Below, in pieces: positions 16,561 to 26,186 of a stretch of DNA of 64,000 nt (the stretch's first letter is position 1; the number at the start of each line of letters is the position of its first letter). The notes under the pieces were generated by a model. It saw only the letters and a program-made list of their open reading frames with translations, was not told the origin of the DNA and searched no databases. The stretch comes from an uncultured Trichococcus sp. (GTDB lineage Bacteria > Bacillota > Bacilli > Lactobacillales > Aerococcaceae): contig NZ_OY760503.1 of assembly GCF_963663645.1 (NCBI RefSeq), forward strand, positions 879,001-943,000, in the 5' to 3' direction. A program made the position numbers and the translations under genes.

Positions 16561-19500
16561 TTATAAAGGTTCGGTCCCGACTGCCTGCAGCTGGAAATGC
16601 ATCATTTCCATCGCCTGCAGCAACGCCTCGGCCGTATCCAGCGAGGTCAGGCACGGCAGATTGTTGTCCGCTGCCTCCCGGCGGATGAAATAGCCGTCGG
16701 TTTCCTCGGTCTTGCCTTCGGTCATCGTATTGATGATGAACTGGATTTCTCCGTTATGCATGCTTTTCAGGATATTTTCCCGTTTCGCATCACCGTTTTG
16801 GAGGATCGTAACCGGCACTTGCGCATCCAACAAGGCTTCCCCAGTGCCCTTGGTTGCAAGCAAACGGTAGCCGACCGCAACCAAGCGTTTCGCCAGCGGC
16901 AGGATTTCCTGCTTGTCCTTATCCGCAATCGTCAACAGCGCTGTTCCGTACTCGGGAATCTCGATATTGGCAGCACGGAAGGCCTTATACAAGGCTTTGG
17001 AAAGGATTTTATCCTTGCCGATGATCTCCCCTGTGGACTTCATTTCCGGACCCAGTACGGTGTCGACTTTCTTCAGTTTGTTGAAACTGAACACCGGCAT
17101 CTTCACGTATACACCGGATTTGGACGGAACCAACCCGCTCCGGTAGCCTTGATCTTTCAGTTTGATGCCCAGGATGCCCTGCATCGCCAAGTTCGCCATC
17201 GGGATGCCGGTCACTTTGCTCAGGAACGGGATCGTCCGGCTCGCGCGCGGATTCACTTCGATGATGTAGACGACGCCGTCGCTGATGACGAACTGGATGT
17301 TCACCAAGCCGATGGTGTTCAAGCCTTGCGCCACACGGATCGTGTAGTCTTCGATCGTCTGGATCAGTTCCGGCGACAGGTTCTGCGGCGGGTAAACCGC
17401 AATCGAGTCGCCCGAGTGGACCCCGGCGCGTTCGATGTGTTCCATGATGCCCGGGATCAGGACGGTCTCGCCGTCGCAGATCGCATCGACTTCCAGCTCT
17501 TGTCCGATCAGGTAATGATCGACCAGGACCGGACGTTCGGGACTGGCCACGACCGCTTCGCGCATGTATTTCTCAAGGTCGGCTTGGTTGTAGACGATCT
17601 GCATCGCCCGGCCGCCCAATACGTAGGACGGACGCACCAAGACCGGATAGCCGATTTCGTCGGCAACTGCGACCGCTTCTTCAACGGTCACGGCTGTTTT
17701 GCCGGGTGCCTGCGGGATATCCAAGTCGCGCAACAACTGTTCGAACAGTTTGCGGTCTTCGGCGCGGTCCAGATCTTCCAGGCTTGTACCCAGGATCTTG
17801 ACGCCGTGTTTGACCAATTTGTCGGCCAGGTTGATGGCCGTTTGGCCACCGAACTGCACAACGACGCCCAGCGGTTGTTCCAGATCGATGATGGCCATCA
17901 CGTCTTCTTCGGTCAATGGTTCGAAATACAGCTTGTCGGAAATCGAGAAGTCCGTCGAAACGGTTTCCGGGTTGTTGTTGACGACGATCGCTTCATAGCC
18001 GGCTTCCTGGATTGCCCAGACCGCATGCACCGTTGCGTAGTCGAACTCGACCCCTTGGCCGATGCGGATCGGACCGGAACCCAAGACGATGACTTTTTCG
18101 CGGTCGCTCGGGAACGATTCCTGTTCCATCTCATACGTGCTGTAGAAGTACGGTGTGAAGGATTCGAATTCGCCCGCACACGTATCCACCATCTTGAAGA
18201 CAGGGACGATGCCATTGGCTTTGCGCAACGCGTAGATGTCTTCCGAAGCCATGCCCCACAGTTCCGCGATGATCTCATCGCTGAAGCCGTATTTCTTCGC
18301 TTCGCGCAGGATCTCGAGGTCTTTCGGTTCGGCTGCCGCCACTTCCTTCTCCAAGTCGATGATGTGCTTGAATTTGTACAGGAAAAAGTAGTCGATTTCG
18401 CTCCATTCGTGGATCGTTTCCGGTGTCACGCCGCGGCGCAACGCTTCGCCCAGATAGAACAGGCGCTCGTCGCAAGCGACACGGATATTCTGTTCGATTT
18501 CTGCCATCGTCACGGTCTGGCCTTGGTCTTTCGGCAAGGCCAGATGGTTGACGCCGTATTCCAGCGAACGGACGGCTTTCAGCATCGATTCCTCGAACGT
18601 ATGGCCCATGGCCATGACTTCGCCTGTCGCTTTCATCTGCGTGCCGAGGGTACGGTCGCCCTTTTCGAATTTATCGAACGGGAAACGCGGGATTTTCGAG
18701 ACGATGTAATCCAAAGCCGGCTCGAAAGCCGCATAGGACGTGCCGGTTACCGGGTTCTTCATTTCATCCAAGGTCAGGCCGACGGCGATCTTCGCCGCCA
18801 TCTTCGCGATCGGGTAACCGGTCGCCTTGCTCGCCAAAGCCGAAGAACGGCTGACGCGCGGATTGACTTCGATGATGTAGTAGTCGAACGAGTACGGATC
18901 CAATGCCAACTGGACATTGCAGCCGCCTTCGATTTTCAGGGCGCGGATGATCTGCAGCGAGACATCGCGCAGCATCTGGTATTCTTTGTCGGACAACGTT
19001 TGCGAAGGCGCCACGACGACGGAATCGCCCGTATGGACGCCGACCGGGTCGATGTTTTCCATGTTGCAGACAACGATCGCGTTGTCGTTGCTGTCGCGCA
19101 TCACTTCGTATTCGATTTCCTTGAAGCCGGCGATCGATTTCTCCAGCAGACATTGCGTCACCGGTGAGTAGCGCAAGCCATTGGCCACGATTTCGCGCAG
19201 GTCGGCTTCATTGTGGCAGATGCCGCCGCCGGTTCCGCCCATCGTGAAAGCCGGACGGACGATCAGCGGATAACCGATTTCCGCCGCGAAGCTCAAAGCT
19301 TCCCCAACGGTGTGGACGATATCGCTCTCCGGAACCGGCTGATTCAATTCCGCCATCAATTGACGGAACAGATCGCGGTCTTCGGCTTGTTGGATGGAAG
19401 TCAGTTTCGTGCCAAGCAACTCGACCTTGTACTCCTCCAGGATGCCGGCTTCATCCAGTTCCACCGCCATGTTCAAACCGGTCTGGCCGCCCAATGTCGG

Positions 19501-19761
19501 CAATAAGGCATCCGGGCGCTCTTTGCGGATGATGTTCGCGATGAACTCCAGCGTCAGTGGTTCCATATAGACTTTATCGGCGATTTCAACGTCCGTCATG
19601 ATCGTAGCAGGATTGGAGTTGACCAGGATAACCTTGTATCCTTCTTCCCTTAAGGCTAAACATGCTTGCGTTCCAGCATAGTCAAATTCCGCGGCTTGGC
19701 CGATGATGATAGGTCCCGAGCCGATCACTAGGATCGACTTGATGTCTGTTCGTTTAGGCAT
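16561..19761 (-). CDS. carB: Carbamoyl-phosphate synthase large subunit
   Basis: A full-length 1066-residue CarB that makes carbamoyl phosphate from bicarbonate, ammonia (from CarA) and two ATP. Both ATP-grasp halves are present, opening with [21 protein letters not shown] and, in the second half, [20 protein letters not shown]; the C-terminal allosteric domain follows after about residue 930. ATG at 19761 follows AGAAAGGATG. It is the last gene of the T-box-controlled arginine operon, 17 bp after argD. No carA is in the window, so the glutaminase subunit must be encoded elsewhere, and whether this copy is dedicated to arginine or shared with pyrimidine synthesis cannot be told. Confidence 0.97.
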   Translation of the reverse strand: MPKRTDIKSILVIGSGPIIIGQAAEFDYAGTQACLALREEGYKVILVNSNPATIMTDVEIADKVYMEPLTLEFIANIIRKERPDALLPTLGGQTGLNMAVELDEAGILEEYKVELLGTKLTSIQQAEDRDLFRQLMAELNQPVPESDIVHTVGEALSFAAEIGYPLIVRPAFTMGGTGGGICHNEADLREIVANGLRYSPVTQCLLEKSIAGFKEIEYEVMRDSNDNAIVVCNMENIDPVGVHTGDSVVVAPSQTLSDKEYQMLRDVSLQIIRALKIEGGCNVQLALDPYSFDYYIIEVNPRVSRSSALASKATGYPIAKMAAKIAVGLTLDEMKNPVTGTSYAAFEPALDYIVSKIPRFPFDKFEKGDRTLGTQMKATGEVMAMGHTFEESMLKAVRSLEYGVNHLALPKDQGQTVTMAEIEQNIRVACDERLFYLGEALRRGVTPETIHEWSEIDYFFLYKFKHIIDLEKEVAAAEPKDLEILREAKKYGFSDEIIAELWGMASEDIYALRKANGIVPVFKMVDTCAGEFESFTPYFYSTYEMEQESFPSDREKVIVLGSGPIRIGQGVEFDYATVHAVWAIQEAGYEAIVVNNNPETVSTDFSISDKLYFEPLTEEDVMAIIDLEQPLGVVVQFGGQTAINLADKLVKHGVKILGTSLEDLDRAEDRKLFEQLLRDLDIPQAPGKTAVTVEEAVAVADEIGYPVLVRPSYVLGGRAMQIVYNQADLEKYMREAVVASPERPVLVDHYLIGQELEVDAICDGETVLIPGIMEHIERAGVHSGDSIAVYPPQNLSPELIQTIEDYTIRVAQGLNTIGLVNIQFVISDGVVYIIEVNPRASRTIPFLSKVTGIPMANLAMQGILGIKLKDQGYRSGLVPSKSGVYVKMPVFSFNKLKKVDTVLGPEMKSTGEIIGKDKILSKALYKAFRAANIEIPEYGTALLTIADKDKQEILPLAKRLVAVGYRLLATKGTGEALLDAQVPVTILQNGDAKRENILKSMHNGEIQFIINTMTEGKTEETDGYFIRREAADNNLPCLTSLDTAEALLQAMEMMHFQLQAVGTEPL

Positions 19762-19778
19762 GCTTTGCCATCCTTTCT

Positions 19779-20972
19779 TTAAGCTTCAATTGTTTGAAAA
19801 ACCTCATCCATCACTGCAACAGCCTTGTCGATTTCCGCACTGGTCACATTCAGCGGTGGCAGGAAACGCAATACCGTATCATGCGTGCAGTTGATGATGA
19901 CGCCCTTTTCCAGGCACTTCGCGACGATGTCGGCTCCCTTCATCGCCAGTTCCATGCCGAGCAGCAAGCCTTTGCCGCGCACATCGAGGATAAAGTCGTA
20001 TTTTTCCTTGAATGCCACTAATTTCTCTTCGAAATAGTTGCCCATCTCATTTACATTCACCAGGATATTCTCGTCTTCGATTGCTTGAATAGTTGCGAAA
20101 GCTGCCGCACAGACAAGCGGATTGCCGCCGAAAGTCGAACCATGGTCGCCTGGTTTGAAGTGCGAAGCGACGGCATCTTTCGCCAACAGCGCGCCGATCG
20201 GAACGCCATTGCCCAAAGCTTTCGCCAAAGTCATCACATCCGGTTCCACACCGTAGCCTTCGTATGCGAACAGCTTGCCGGTGCGGCCCATGCCAGTTTG
20301 GACTTCATCAAAGATCAACAGGATGTCCTTTTCGTCGCAAAGCGCACGCACTTGCTCCAGGTAGGCTTGATCGCCCACGTAGACGCCGCCTTCGCCCTGG
20401 ATCGGCTCCAAAAGGATTGCGCATGTCTTTTCCGTAACTTTGGCGGCCAAAGCCTCAAAGTCATTGAAGGGAACGTAGTGGAAACCTTCCAGGAACGGAT
20501 CGTAATCTTTATGGAATTGTTTTTGGCCGGTCGCCGTCAACGTCGCCAACGTGCGTCCGTGGAAAGAGTTATCCGCAGTGATGATTTCGTAGCAGCCTTC
20601 GCCGTGGACCTCACGTCCGTATTTGCGCGCCAATTTGATGGCTCCTTCATTGGCTTCCGCGCCGCTGTTGCCGAAAAAGACCTTATCCAGAACGGAATTC
20701 GTGATCAGTTTTTCCGCCAACTGCACTTGCGGCTCGATCCAATAAAAGTTAGAGCAGTGGACCAGTTTGGCCGCCTGTTCCGCTATCGCAGCCGTCACTT
20801 TCGGATGATTGTGCCCTAACGCGTTCACGGCGATGCCTGCCAGGAAGTCCAAATATTGCTTGCCGTCCGCATCCTTCAGGTAGCTCCCTTGTCCTTCGAC
20901 CATGCAGATGGCTCCGCGGTTGAATGTATTCATCAAGTAGGCTTGCCCTTTTGTTTTTATGTCCTCATTCAT
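19779..20972 (-). CDS. argD: Acetylornithine aminotransferase
   Basis: A 397-residue class-III PLP aminotransferase converting N-acetylglutamate semialdehyde to N-acetylornithine. [15 protein letters not shown] and the Schiff-base lysine region [11 protein letters not shown] are intact, as is the phosphate-binding GSTFGGNPL. The ATG overlaps the argB stop codon (TAATG), implying coupled translation. Length and position between argB and carB are typical; the sequence also resembles succinylornithine transaminases, but the operon fixes the assignment. Confidence 0.95.
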   Translation of the reverse strand: MNEDIKTKGQAYLMNTFNRGAICMVEGQGSYLKDADGKQYLDFLAGIAVNALGHNHPKVTAAIAEQAAKLVHCSNFYWIEPQVQLAEKLITNSVLDKVFFGNSGAEANEGAIKLARKYGREVHGEGCYEIITADNSFHGRTLATLTATGQKQFHKDYDPFLEGFHYVPFNDFEALAAKVTEKTCAILLEPIQGEGGVYVGDQAYLEQVRALCDEKDILLIFDEVQTGMGRTGKLFAYEGYGVEPDVMTLAKALGNGVPIGALLAKDAVASHFKPGDHGSTFGGNPLVCAAAFATIQAIEDENILVNVNEMGNYFEEKLVAFKEKYDFILDVRGKGLLLGMELAMKGADIVAKCLEKGVIINCTHDTVLRFLPPLNVTSAEIDKAVAVMDEVFQTIEA

Positions 20973-21874
20973 TATTCCAATACCCCTTCCTTATCGCGAT
21001 CGATCATCGTGCCGATCCCTTCGTCAAAAAACACTTCCAATAAAATCGAGTGGCGCAGACGGCCGTCAATGATGTGCGCTCCGGCAACGCCGCCCTTCAA
21101 GGCGTCGATGCAGCAGTCCACCTTCGGAACCATTCCGCCTGAGATGATGCCATCCGCTTCCAACGCTTCGATCTCTTCGAGCGTAATGCGCGAGATGAGG
21201 GAATCCTTATCATGATAGTCGCGGAAAATCCCTTCCACATCCGTCAGCAGGATGAATTTGTTTGCCTGAACGGCTTTCGCCACAGCGCCGGCTACATAAT
21301 CGGCGTTGATGTTGTAGCTCATCCCGTCCTTGCCCATCCCGATGGAGGAAATGATCGGGATGTAGCCGCTGTAGATGAGCGACTCCAACATTTCCTTGTT
21401 GACTGCTTCCACTTCGCCGACATAGCCGATGTCGATTTTTTCGCCGTTCTTTTCCAGATATTTTTTGCGCGCTTGGATCAGATTGCCGTCTTTCCCTGAC
21501 AAGCCGATGCCTTTGCCGCCAAGCTGGTTCAGCGTGCCGACGATATCCTTGTTGACTTTGCCAGCCAACACCATTTCGACGACTTCCATCGTCTCTTTAT
21601 CCGTCACACGCAGCCCCTGTTCGAAGTGGCTCTCGATCTTCAGCTTTTTCAGCATATCGTTGATGGCCGGCCCGCCGCCATGGACGAGAATCGGGTGCAT
21701 GCCCACCGATTTCATCAACAACAGATCCTGCATAACGGCTTTTTTCAGTTCTTCATTGATCATGGCATTGCCGCCGTATTTGATGACGATGATCTTATCG
21801 CGGAAACGGTTGACGTAAGGCAATACTTCGACAAGCATTTCGGCTTTTTCACAATTGCTCTTGTTCATCTTCAT
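20972..21874 (-). CDS. argB: Acetylglutamate kinase
   Basis: A 300-residue amino acid kinase that phosphorylates N-acetylglutamate, the second step of the acetyl cycle. The ATP lysine is in IVIKYGGNAM, the acetylglutamate loop in LVHGGGPAIN, and LTDVEGIF and GGMVPKV close the active site. The frame is open to 21901, inside argJ, but residues before MKMNKSN lack family similarity; the ATG at 21874 or 21868 is preferred. It begins eight bases before... within nine bases of the argJ stop codon, so the pair is tightly coupled. Confidence 0.93.
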   Translation of the reverse strand: MKMNKSNCEKAEMLVEVLPYVNRFRDKIIVIKYGGNAMINEELKKAVMQDLLLMKSVGMHPILVHGGGPAINDMLKKLKIESHFEQGLRVTDKETMEVVEMVLAGKVNKDIVGTLNQLGGKGIGLSGKDGNLIQARKKYLEKNGEKIDIGYVGEVEAVNKEMLESLIYSGYIPIISSIGMGKDGMSYNINADYVAGAVAKAVQANKFILLTDVEGIFRDYHDKDSLISRITLEEIEALEADGIISGGMVPKVDCCIDALKGGVAGAHIIDGRLRHSILLEVFFDEGIGTMIDRDKEGVLE

Positions 21875-21881
21875 CCCGCTC

Positions 21882-23108
21882 TCAGCTCCTGTAGTCCGCA
21901 TTTATTTTCACGTAGTCGTAAGAGAAGTCGCATGTCCATGTGCTGGCGGCTTCTGTTCCCAGATGCAGATCGATCAAAATATTGATTTCATCTGCTTCCA
22001 GTATTTTCTTCGCAAGTTCTTCATCGAAGACGACACCCATCCCCGCTTCGCAAAGCTGGATTTCGCCGTTCTTGCTTGAGAAGGCGATGTCGATCACATC
22101 GGCATCGAAATATTCGGTGTCCGCATAACCGGCAGCCGTGATGACACGGCCCCAGTTGGCATCTTCGCCGAACATCGCCGTCTTCACCAAGCTCGAAGTC
22201 GCGACCGATTTGCCGACCGAAACCGCATCAGCCATTGTCTTCGCGCCGGAAACCAGGACCTCGACAAATTTTGTCGCCCCTTCGCCGTCCTTGACCAATA
22301 GCTGCGCCAATTGGGAGCAGATCGACAGGACGGCCGCTTCAACCTCGGCATAGCCGGCATCATCAGCGGAAGCAATCATTGGATTGTCTAGTTTGCCGGT
22401 TGCGGCCACAAAGACGGAATCGTTCGTGCTCGTGTCCCCGTCGACGGTAGCGTGGTTGAAGGTCGCATCCGCGGCTTTCAGTAACATCGCATGTAAAGCT
22501 GTTTGGCTGATTGCGACATCGGTTGTGATGTAGCCTAGCATCGTGCCAAGGTTCGGATGGATCATCCCGGACCCCTTGACCATTCCGCCGATGGTAGCCG
22601 TCTTGCCGCCGATTTCAAAGGTGAAGCTGACTTCTTTCGGAACCGTATCCGTCGTCATGATCGCCTTGCTGGCTGCAGCGCCGCCAAATTCAGAAACTTC
22701 CGGCGCGATCGCCTTGACCCCTTTTTTCATTGTCTCCATGTTCATGAACATCCCGATGACGCCTGTCGAAGACACCAACACTTCTTCCGGTTGGATGTTC
22801 AGTTCTGCAGAAAGGAGCTTCACGGTCTCTTCCACATCGGCTTTGCCTTGTTTGCCTGTACAGGCATTCGCATTGCCGCTGTTGATCAGGATCGCCTTGA
22901 AGCGGTCATGTTGCTGCAGGGCTTGTTGATCGTACTGGACCGGAGCCGCTTTGACTTTATTTTTGGTGAAGACACCCGCAACTGTTGCCCCATCAGGGAA
23001 ATACAGCAGCGCCATGTCCTTTTTGCGTTTCTTGAACCCGGCGTGGATACCTGCGGCTTGCACACCTGCAGCGGCAGTCACACCGCTTTTATGTAATTTC
23101 TTTATCAT
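21882..23108 (-). CDS. argJ: Glutamate N-acetyltransferase/amino-acid acetyltransferase
   Basis: A 408-residue ArgJ, the Ntn-type transferase that recycles the acetyl group from acetylornithine to glutamate. The autocleavage site is intact: the new N-terminal threonine lies in HATVDGDTSTND, splitting the precursor into alpha and beta chains. Because no argA or argE is present here, ArgJ provides the cyclic pathway; whether it is mono- or bifunctional cannot be read from sequence. AAGGAGGAAAC precedes the ATG, 31 bp after argC. Confidence 0.96.
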   Translation of the reverse strand: MIKKLHKSGVTAAAGVQAAGIHAGFKKRKKDMALLYFPDGATVAGVFTKNKVKAAPVQYDQQALQQHDRFKAILINSGNANACTGKQGKADVEETVKLLSAELNIQPEEVLVSSTGVIGMFMNMETMKKGVKAIAPEVSEFGGAAASKAIMTTDTVPKEVSFTFEIGGKTATIGGMVKGSGMIHPNLGTMLGYITTDVAISQTALHAMLLKAADATFNHATVDGDTSTNDSVFVAATGKLDNPMIASADDAGYAEVEAAVLSICSQLAQLLVKDGEGATKFVEVLVSGAKTMADAVSVGKSVATSSLVKTAMFGEDANWGRVITAAGYADTEYFDADVIDIAFSSKNGEIQLCEAGMGVVFDEELAKKILEADEINILIDLHLGTEAASTWTCDFSYDYVKINADYRS

Positions 23109-23139
23109 GTCGTCCGTTTCCTCCTTCAGTCTTCCGTTA

Positions 23140-24183
23140 TTACGGGAAAAGCCCTATCATCTGTAATCCTGTCGTTTCGGCAAGCCCGAACATCAGGTTC
23201 ATGTTTTGCACGGCTTGGCCGGCAGCACCCTTCATCAAGTTGTCGATGACCGACACGATGATGACCCGGCCTGTGCGTTCGTCGTAGGTGACACCCAATT
23301 GGCAGTTATTTGTGCCTTTCACCGATTTCGTCATCGGCCACATGCCCGCAGGCAGAACCTGCACAAACGGTTCATCAGCGTACGTTTCCTCAAAAAGGGC
23401 GTGGATTTCGTCCGCTGTATGCCCCCCAGTGACCGTCGCATAGATGGTGCTGAGGATGCCTCGGCTCATCGGCACAAGATGCGGTGTGAATTGGATCATC
23501 GTGTCCGTGCCGGCCATCTGCGTCAACAGCTGCTCGATTTCCGGTGTGTGGCGGTGATGCGCTACACCGTAGGCTTTGAAGCTGCTTTCCACCTCAGTGA
23601 AGAGGTTCGCTACGTTGCCGGCGCGGCCCGCTCCGGATGTGCCGGATTTGGAATCGCAGACGATGCTGTTCGGCACGACCCATCCTTTTTTCTTCATCAA
23701 AGGCATCAATCCCAGGAGGATGCTTGTCACAAAGCAACCCGGATTCGCGATGACTGTTGCATCCTTGATCGCGTCGCGGTCCCATTCAGGCAGACCGTAG
23801 ACGGCTTCCTCCAAAAGTTCCGGCTCGGTGTGCGCGACTTTGTACCATTCTTCATAGACGGCTGCGTCCTTCAAGCGGAAATCAGCCCCCAGATCGATGA
23901 CCTTTTTGCCTTTTTCTTTGGCTTTTTTGGCTATCGGCAACGCGTGTCCATGCGGCAGGGCCACAAAAATCACATCGCTGTCCGCCGTCACCTGTTCCAG
24001 ATCCAATTCTTCGCAGGTGTGATCTACGTTGCCCAACAGGTGCGGAAAAAGATGCTGGATCTTTTGACCCGCATATGTACGGGAGGTCAGATGATCCAAA
24101 ACCACATCCTCGCGCAATCCCAATAATCGGACTAATTCCACCCCCGTGTAACCTGTTGCTCCAATGATACTGACATGAATCAT
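23140..24183 (-). CDS. argC: N-acetyl-gamma-glutamyl-phosphate reductase
   Basis: A 347-residue NADP-dependent reductase, third step of arginine synthesis. The N-terminal nucleotide loop is IIGATGYTGVELVRLL and the catalytic cysteine lies in IANPGCFVTSILLGL. The ATG at 24183 (MIHVSIIG) has GGGGGATGGG before it and is preferred to the in-frame ATG at 24201, which has no ribosome site and adds six unconserved residues. First gene of the operon, immediately behind the T-box leader. Confidence 0.95.
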   Translation of the reverse strand: MIHVSIIGATGYTGVELVRLLGLREDVVLDHLTSRTYAGQKIQHLFPHLLGNVDHTCEELDLEQVTADSDVIFVALPHGHALPIAKKAKEKGKKVIDLGADFRLKDAAVYEEWYKVAHTEPELLEEAVYGLPEWDRDAIKDATVIANPGCFVTSILLGLMPLMKKKGWVVPNSIVCDSKSGTSGAGRAGNVANLFTEVESSFKAYGVAHHRHTPEIEQLLTQMAGTDTMIQFTPHLVPMSRGILSTIYATVTGGHTADEIHALFEETYADEPFVQVLPAGMWPMTKSVKGTNNCQLGVTYDERTGRVIIVSVIDNLMKGAAGQAVQNMNLMFGLAETTGLQMIGLFP

Positions 24184-24249
24184 ACTTCCCATCCCCCTCA
24201 TTAATGTTTGTAGTAAGTGCAGGCTAAGCCTGTTTACAAATTGTTGTGA

Positions 24250-24553
24250 CTATACAAAAAAACTTCCGTGCCTATACCAAATCAAATAGATTCAGTATAG
24301 GGACGAAAGTTCGTGGTGCCACCCTTATTCTCCAGCATGCGCGCACGCCGGACTCAAGTATTGCTACTTTTGCGATAACGGGGCAACCGGATTAAACTTT
24401 ATGGTTCACATTCAGCTTATCAACTCAAAGTTCCTGTTCATCCACCGCGGTTGACCTTGCTTTCACCCTCCAAGGTTCGCTTCACTGTGCAAATGGATTA
24501 CTCTTCTTGTCAAAGTTTTTGTTTGTGTTAGATGTTGTTTGACATTTGCATTA
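24250..24553 (-). ncRNA. T-box riboswitch, arginine (specifier AGG), of the argCJBD-carB operon
   Basis: The leader contains the T-box core GGGTGGCACCACG (24324-24312) that pairs with the uncharged tRNA 3' end. Upstream is a stem I with AGAAGAGTA on the 5' side and GGATGAACAGGAAC on the 3' side; by the usual GAA-N-codon-A layout of the specifier loop the codon is AGG (24435-24433), arginine. After the T-box comes a terminator: AACTTTCGTCCCTATAC pairs with GTATAGGCACGGAAGTT, then seven T (24257-24251). Uncharged tRNA-Arg would favour the antiterminator and express the operon, matching its function. Confidence 0.9.
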
Positions 24554-24582
24554 AATTTATCATCTGTTTTTCACTTTGTCAA
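24554..24582 (-). promoter_or_regulatory. Promoter of the arginine T-box operon
   Basis: On the minus strand TTGACA (24582-24577) and TAAATT (24559-24554) are 17 bp apart; the -35 box begins one base after the argF stop codon. It gives the operon its own start point inside a cluster otherwise continuous with argF. Confidence 0.75.
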
Positions 24583-25596
24583 TCAAACTTTTGGAATAAA
24601 TAAATTTCCTAAAGTCGCAGCCATGATCGCTTTGATGGAATGCATGCGGTTTTCGGCTTGTTCAAACTGAAGACCGTGCTTGCTGCGGAAGGCGCCATCG
24701 GTCACTTCCATCTCGCGCATGCCGAATGTTTCTGCGATTTCCTGGCCATACTGCGTTTTTGTGTCATGGAAAGCCGGCAGGCAGTGCAGCATGATCACAT
24801 CGTCATTGCCGGTCTTCTCAATCATCTCCATGTTGATCTGATAAGGCGTCAACAATTCGATACGTTCCTCGAATTTATCCTCTTCGCCCATCGATACCCA
24901 TACATCGGTGTAAAGGACATCGGCCGCTTTTACGCCTTTGGCCACATCGGCCGTGATTTCGATTTTGCTGCCGCTCTTTTCAGCGAATTTCTGTGCCATC
25001 TCAACCAATTCTTCGGTCGGGAACAGCGATTCCGGCGCGCAGATTGTGACGTTAACGCCCAGGATAGCGCCGGTAACCAACAGGCTGTTGGCGACATTGT
25101 TGCGCCCGTCCCCTACATAGACCAACTTAAGTCCGGCCAGCTTGCCGAAATGCTCTTTGACAGTCAGGAAATCGGCGATCATTTGGGTCGGATGCCACTC
25201 ATCGGTCAAGCCGTTCCATACCGGCACGCCGGCATATTTCGCCAGGTCTTCGACGGTCTTTTGGCTGAAGCCGCGGAATTCGATCCCGTCGAACATGCTG
25301 CCGAGCACTTTAGCGGTGTCTTCAACGGATTCCTTCTTGCCCAATTGGATATCATTTTTCCCGAGGTATTCAGGATGTGCCCCAAGATCGATGGCAGCCA
25401 CTGTGAAAGCGGCTCTGGTACGAGTGGATGCTTTTTCGAACAAAAGGGCAATGTTTTTGCCTTCCAGATAACGGTGCGGAATATTCCGTTTCTTCAGATC
25501 CTTCAGATGCGCCGAAAAATCGATCAGATACTCCAATTCTTCCCGAGTGAAATCTTTTTCCGCCAATAAGCTTCTTCCTTGAAATACTTGTTCCAA
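24583..25596 (-). CDS. argF: Ornithine carbamoyltransferase
   Basis: A 337-residue OTCase making citrulline from ornithine and carbamoyl phosphate. The carbamoyl-phosphate loop STRTR (57-61), the [12 protein letters not shown] motif and the ornithine-site HCLPAF are all present. The open frame begins at a GTG (25629) with no ribosome site; a TTG at 25596, giving [11 protein letters not shown] with AAAGGGGATGGCGG upstream, is a better start and matches other OTCases. It stands before the T-box operon, which supplies acetylornithine and carbamoyl phosphate, so an anabolic role is likely; catabolic ArcB enzymes look similar but would sit with arcA/arcC. Confidence 0.93.
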   Translation of the reverse strand: MEQVFQGRSLLAEKDFTREELEYLIDFSAHLKDLKKRNIPHRYLEGKNIALLFEKASTRTRAAFTVAAIDLGAHPEYLGKNDIQLGKKESVEDTAKVLGSMFDGIEFRGFSQKTVEDLAKYAGVPVWNGLTDEWHPTQMIADFLTVKEHFGKLAGLKLVYVGDGRNNVANSLLVTGAILGVNVTICAPESLFPTEELVEMAQKFAEKSGSKIEITADVAKGVKAADVLYTDVWVSMGEEDKFEERIELLTPYQINMEMIEKTGNDDVIMLHCLPAFHDTKTQYGQEIAETFGMREMEVTDGAFRSKHGLQFEQAENRMHSIKAIMAATLGNLFIPKV

Positions 25597-25825
25597 AATT
25601 CCGCCATCCCCTTTTAATTTTATTCTCACTATCGCTCTTGTGAACGATCATTTCCGAGTCATGATGCAACTATTATTGGACTCATTTTATACCCAATTCT
25701 AATGGATTACAAACTTTATTTTAATCTTCCGGATATAATCCAGCACAATTCGGTTAACAAAAGGCTGGCCTTTGCCGCATCAGGTGCTTATCCGACGCTG
25801 AACTTTTGTTTGCAAAATTTTTCAT

Positions 25826-25854
25826 TTGACAATAATACGGATTGGGATTATCCT
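25826..25854 (+). promoter_or_regulatory. Promoter of the riboflavin operon
   Basis: TTGACA at 25826-25831 and TATCCT at 25849-25854 are 17 bp apart, about 20 bp before the FMN aptamer. Confidence 0.7.
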
Positions 25855-25872
25855 AGAGACAACTTAATTGAA

Positions 25873-25981
25873 TAGTCTTCAGGGACGGGTGCAAATCCCT
25901 ACCGGTGGTAAAGCCCACGAGCCGTAAAGGCAGATTCGGTTAGATTCCGAAGCCGACAGTCAGAGTCTGGATGAAAGAAGA
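25873..25981 (+). ncRNA. FMN riboswitch (RFN element)
   Basis: The conserved RFN blocks occur in order: TTCAGGGACGGGTG, AAATCCCTACCGGTGGT, AAGCCCACGAGCC, the GATTCGGTTAGATTCCGAAGCC arm, and CCGACAGTCAGAGTCTGGATG ending in AAAGAAGA. It binds FMN and, when bound, lets a downstream terminator form, switching off ribD-ribE-ribBA-ribH. Confidence 0.96.
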
Positions 25982-26066
25982 CAAAAACCATTTTTCGAAT
26001 GGCACGCTGCGTTTATTTGTCATACAAAAAACGTTTTCGCGCCATCCGTTCATGAATCGGAACGTC

Positions 26067-26100
26067 AATCCCTGGGTGTAGTCTATGCCCAGGGATTTTT
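26067..26100 (+). terminator. First leader terminator of the FMN riboswitch
   Basis: AATCCCTGGG (26067-26076) pairs with CCCAGGGATT (26088-26097), followed by a T run. The AATCCCT arm resembles the aptamer's own AAATCCCT, suggesting how the switch may choose folds. Confidence 0.85.
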
Positions 26101-26128
26101 GGCTTTATTTAGCTGGCCTTCCTTTGTC

Positions 26129-26165
26129 GAGCCCTGAAGCAGAACTGTTCAGGGCTCTTTATTTT
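26129..26165 (+). terminator. Second tandem leader terminator before ribD
   Basis: GAGCCCTGAA (26129-26138) pairs perfectly with TTCAGGGCTC (26148-26157), then TTTATTTT. It lies between the first terminator and the ribD ribosome site. Confidence 0.8.
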
Positions 26166-26186
26166 GGAAAAGGGAGGCACGGAAAG

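Noticed and set aside
16597-19167. An 856-codon plus-strand open frame opposite carB
   Set aside because: Mirror of carB codon usage; composition rich in Phe, His, Arg and Asp without domain motifs.
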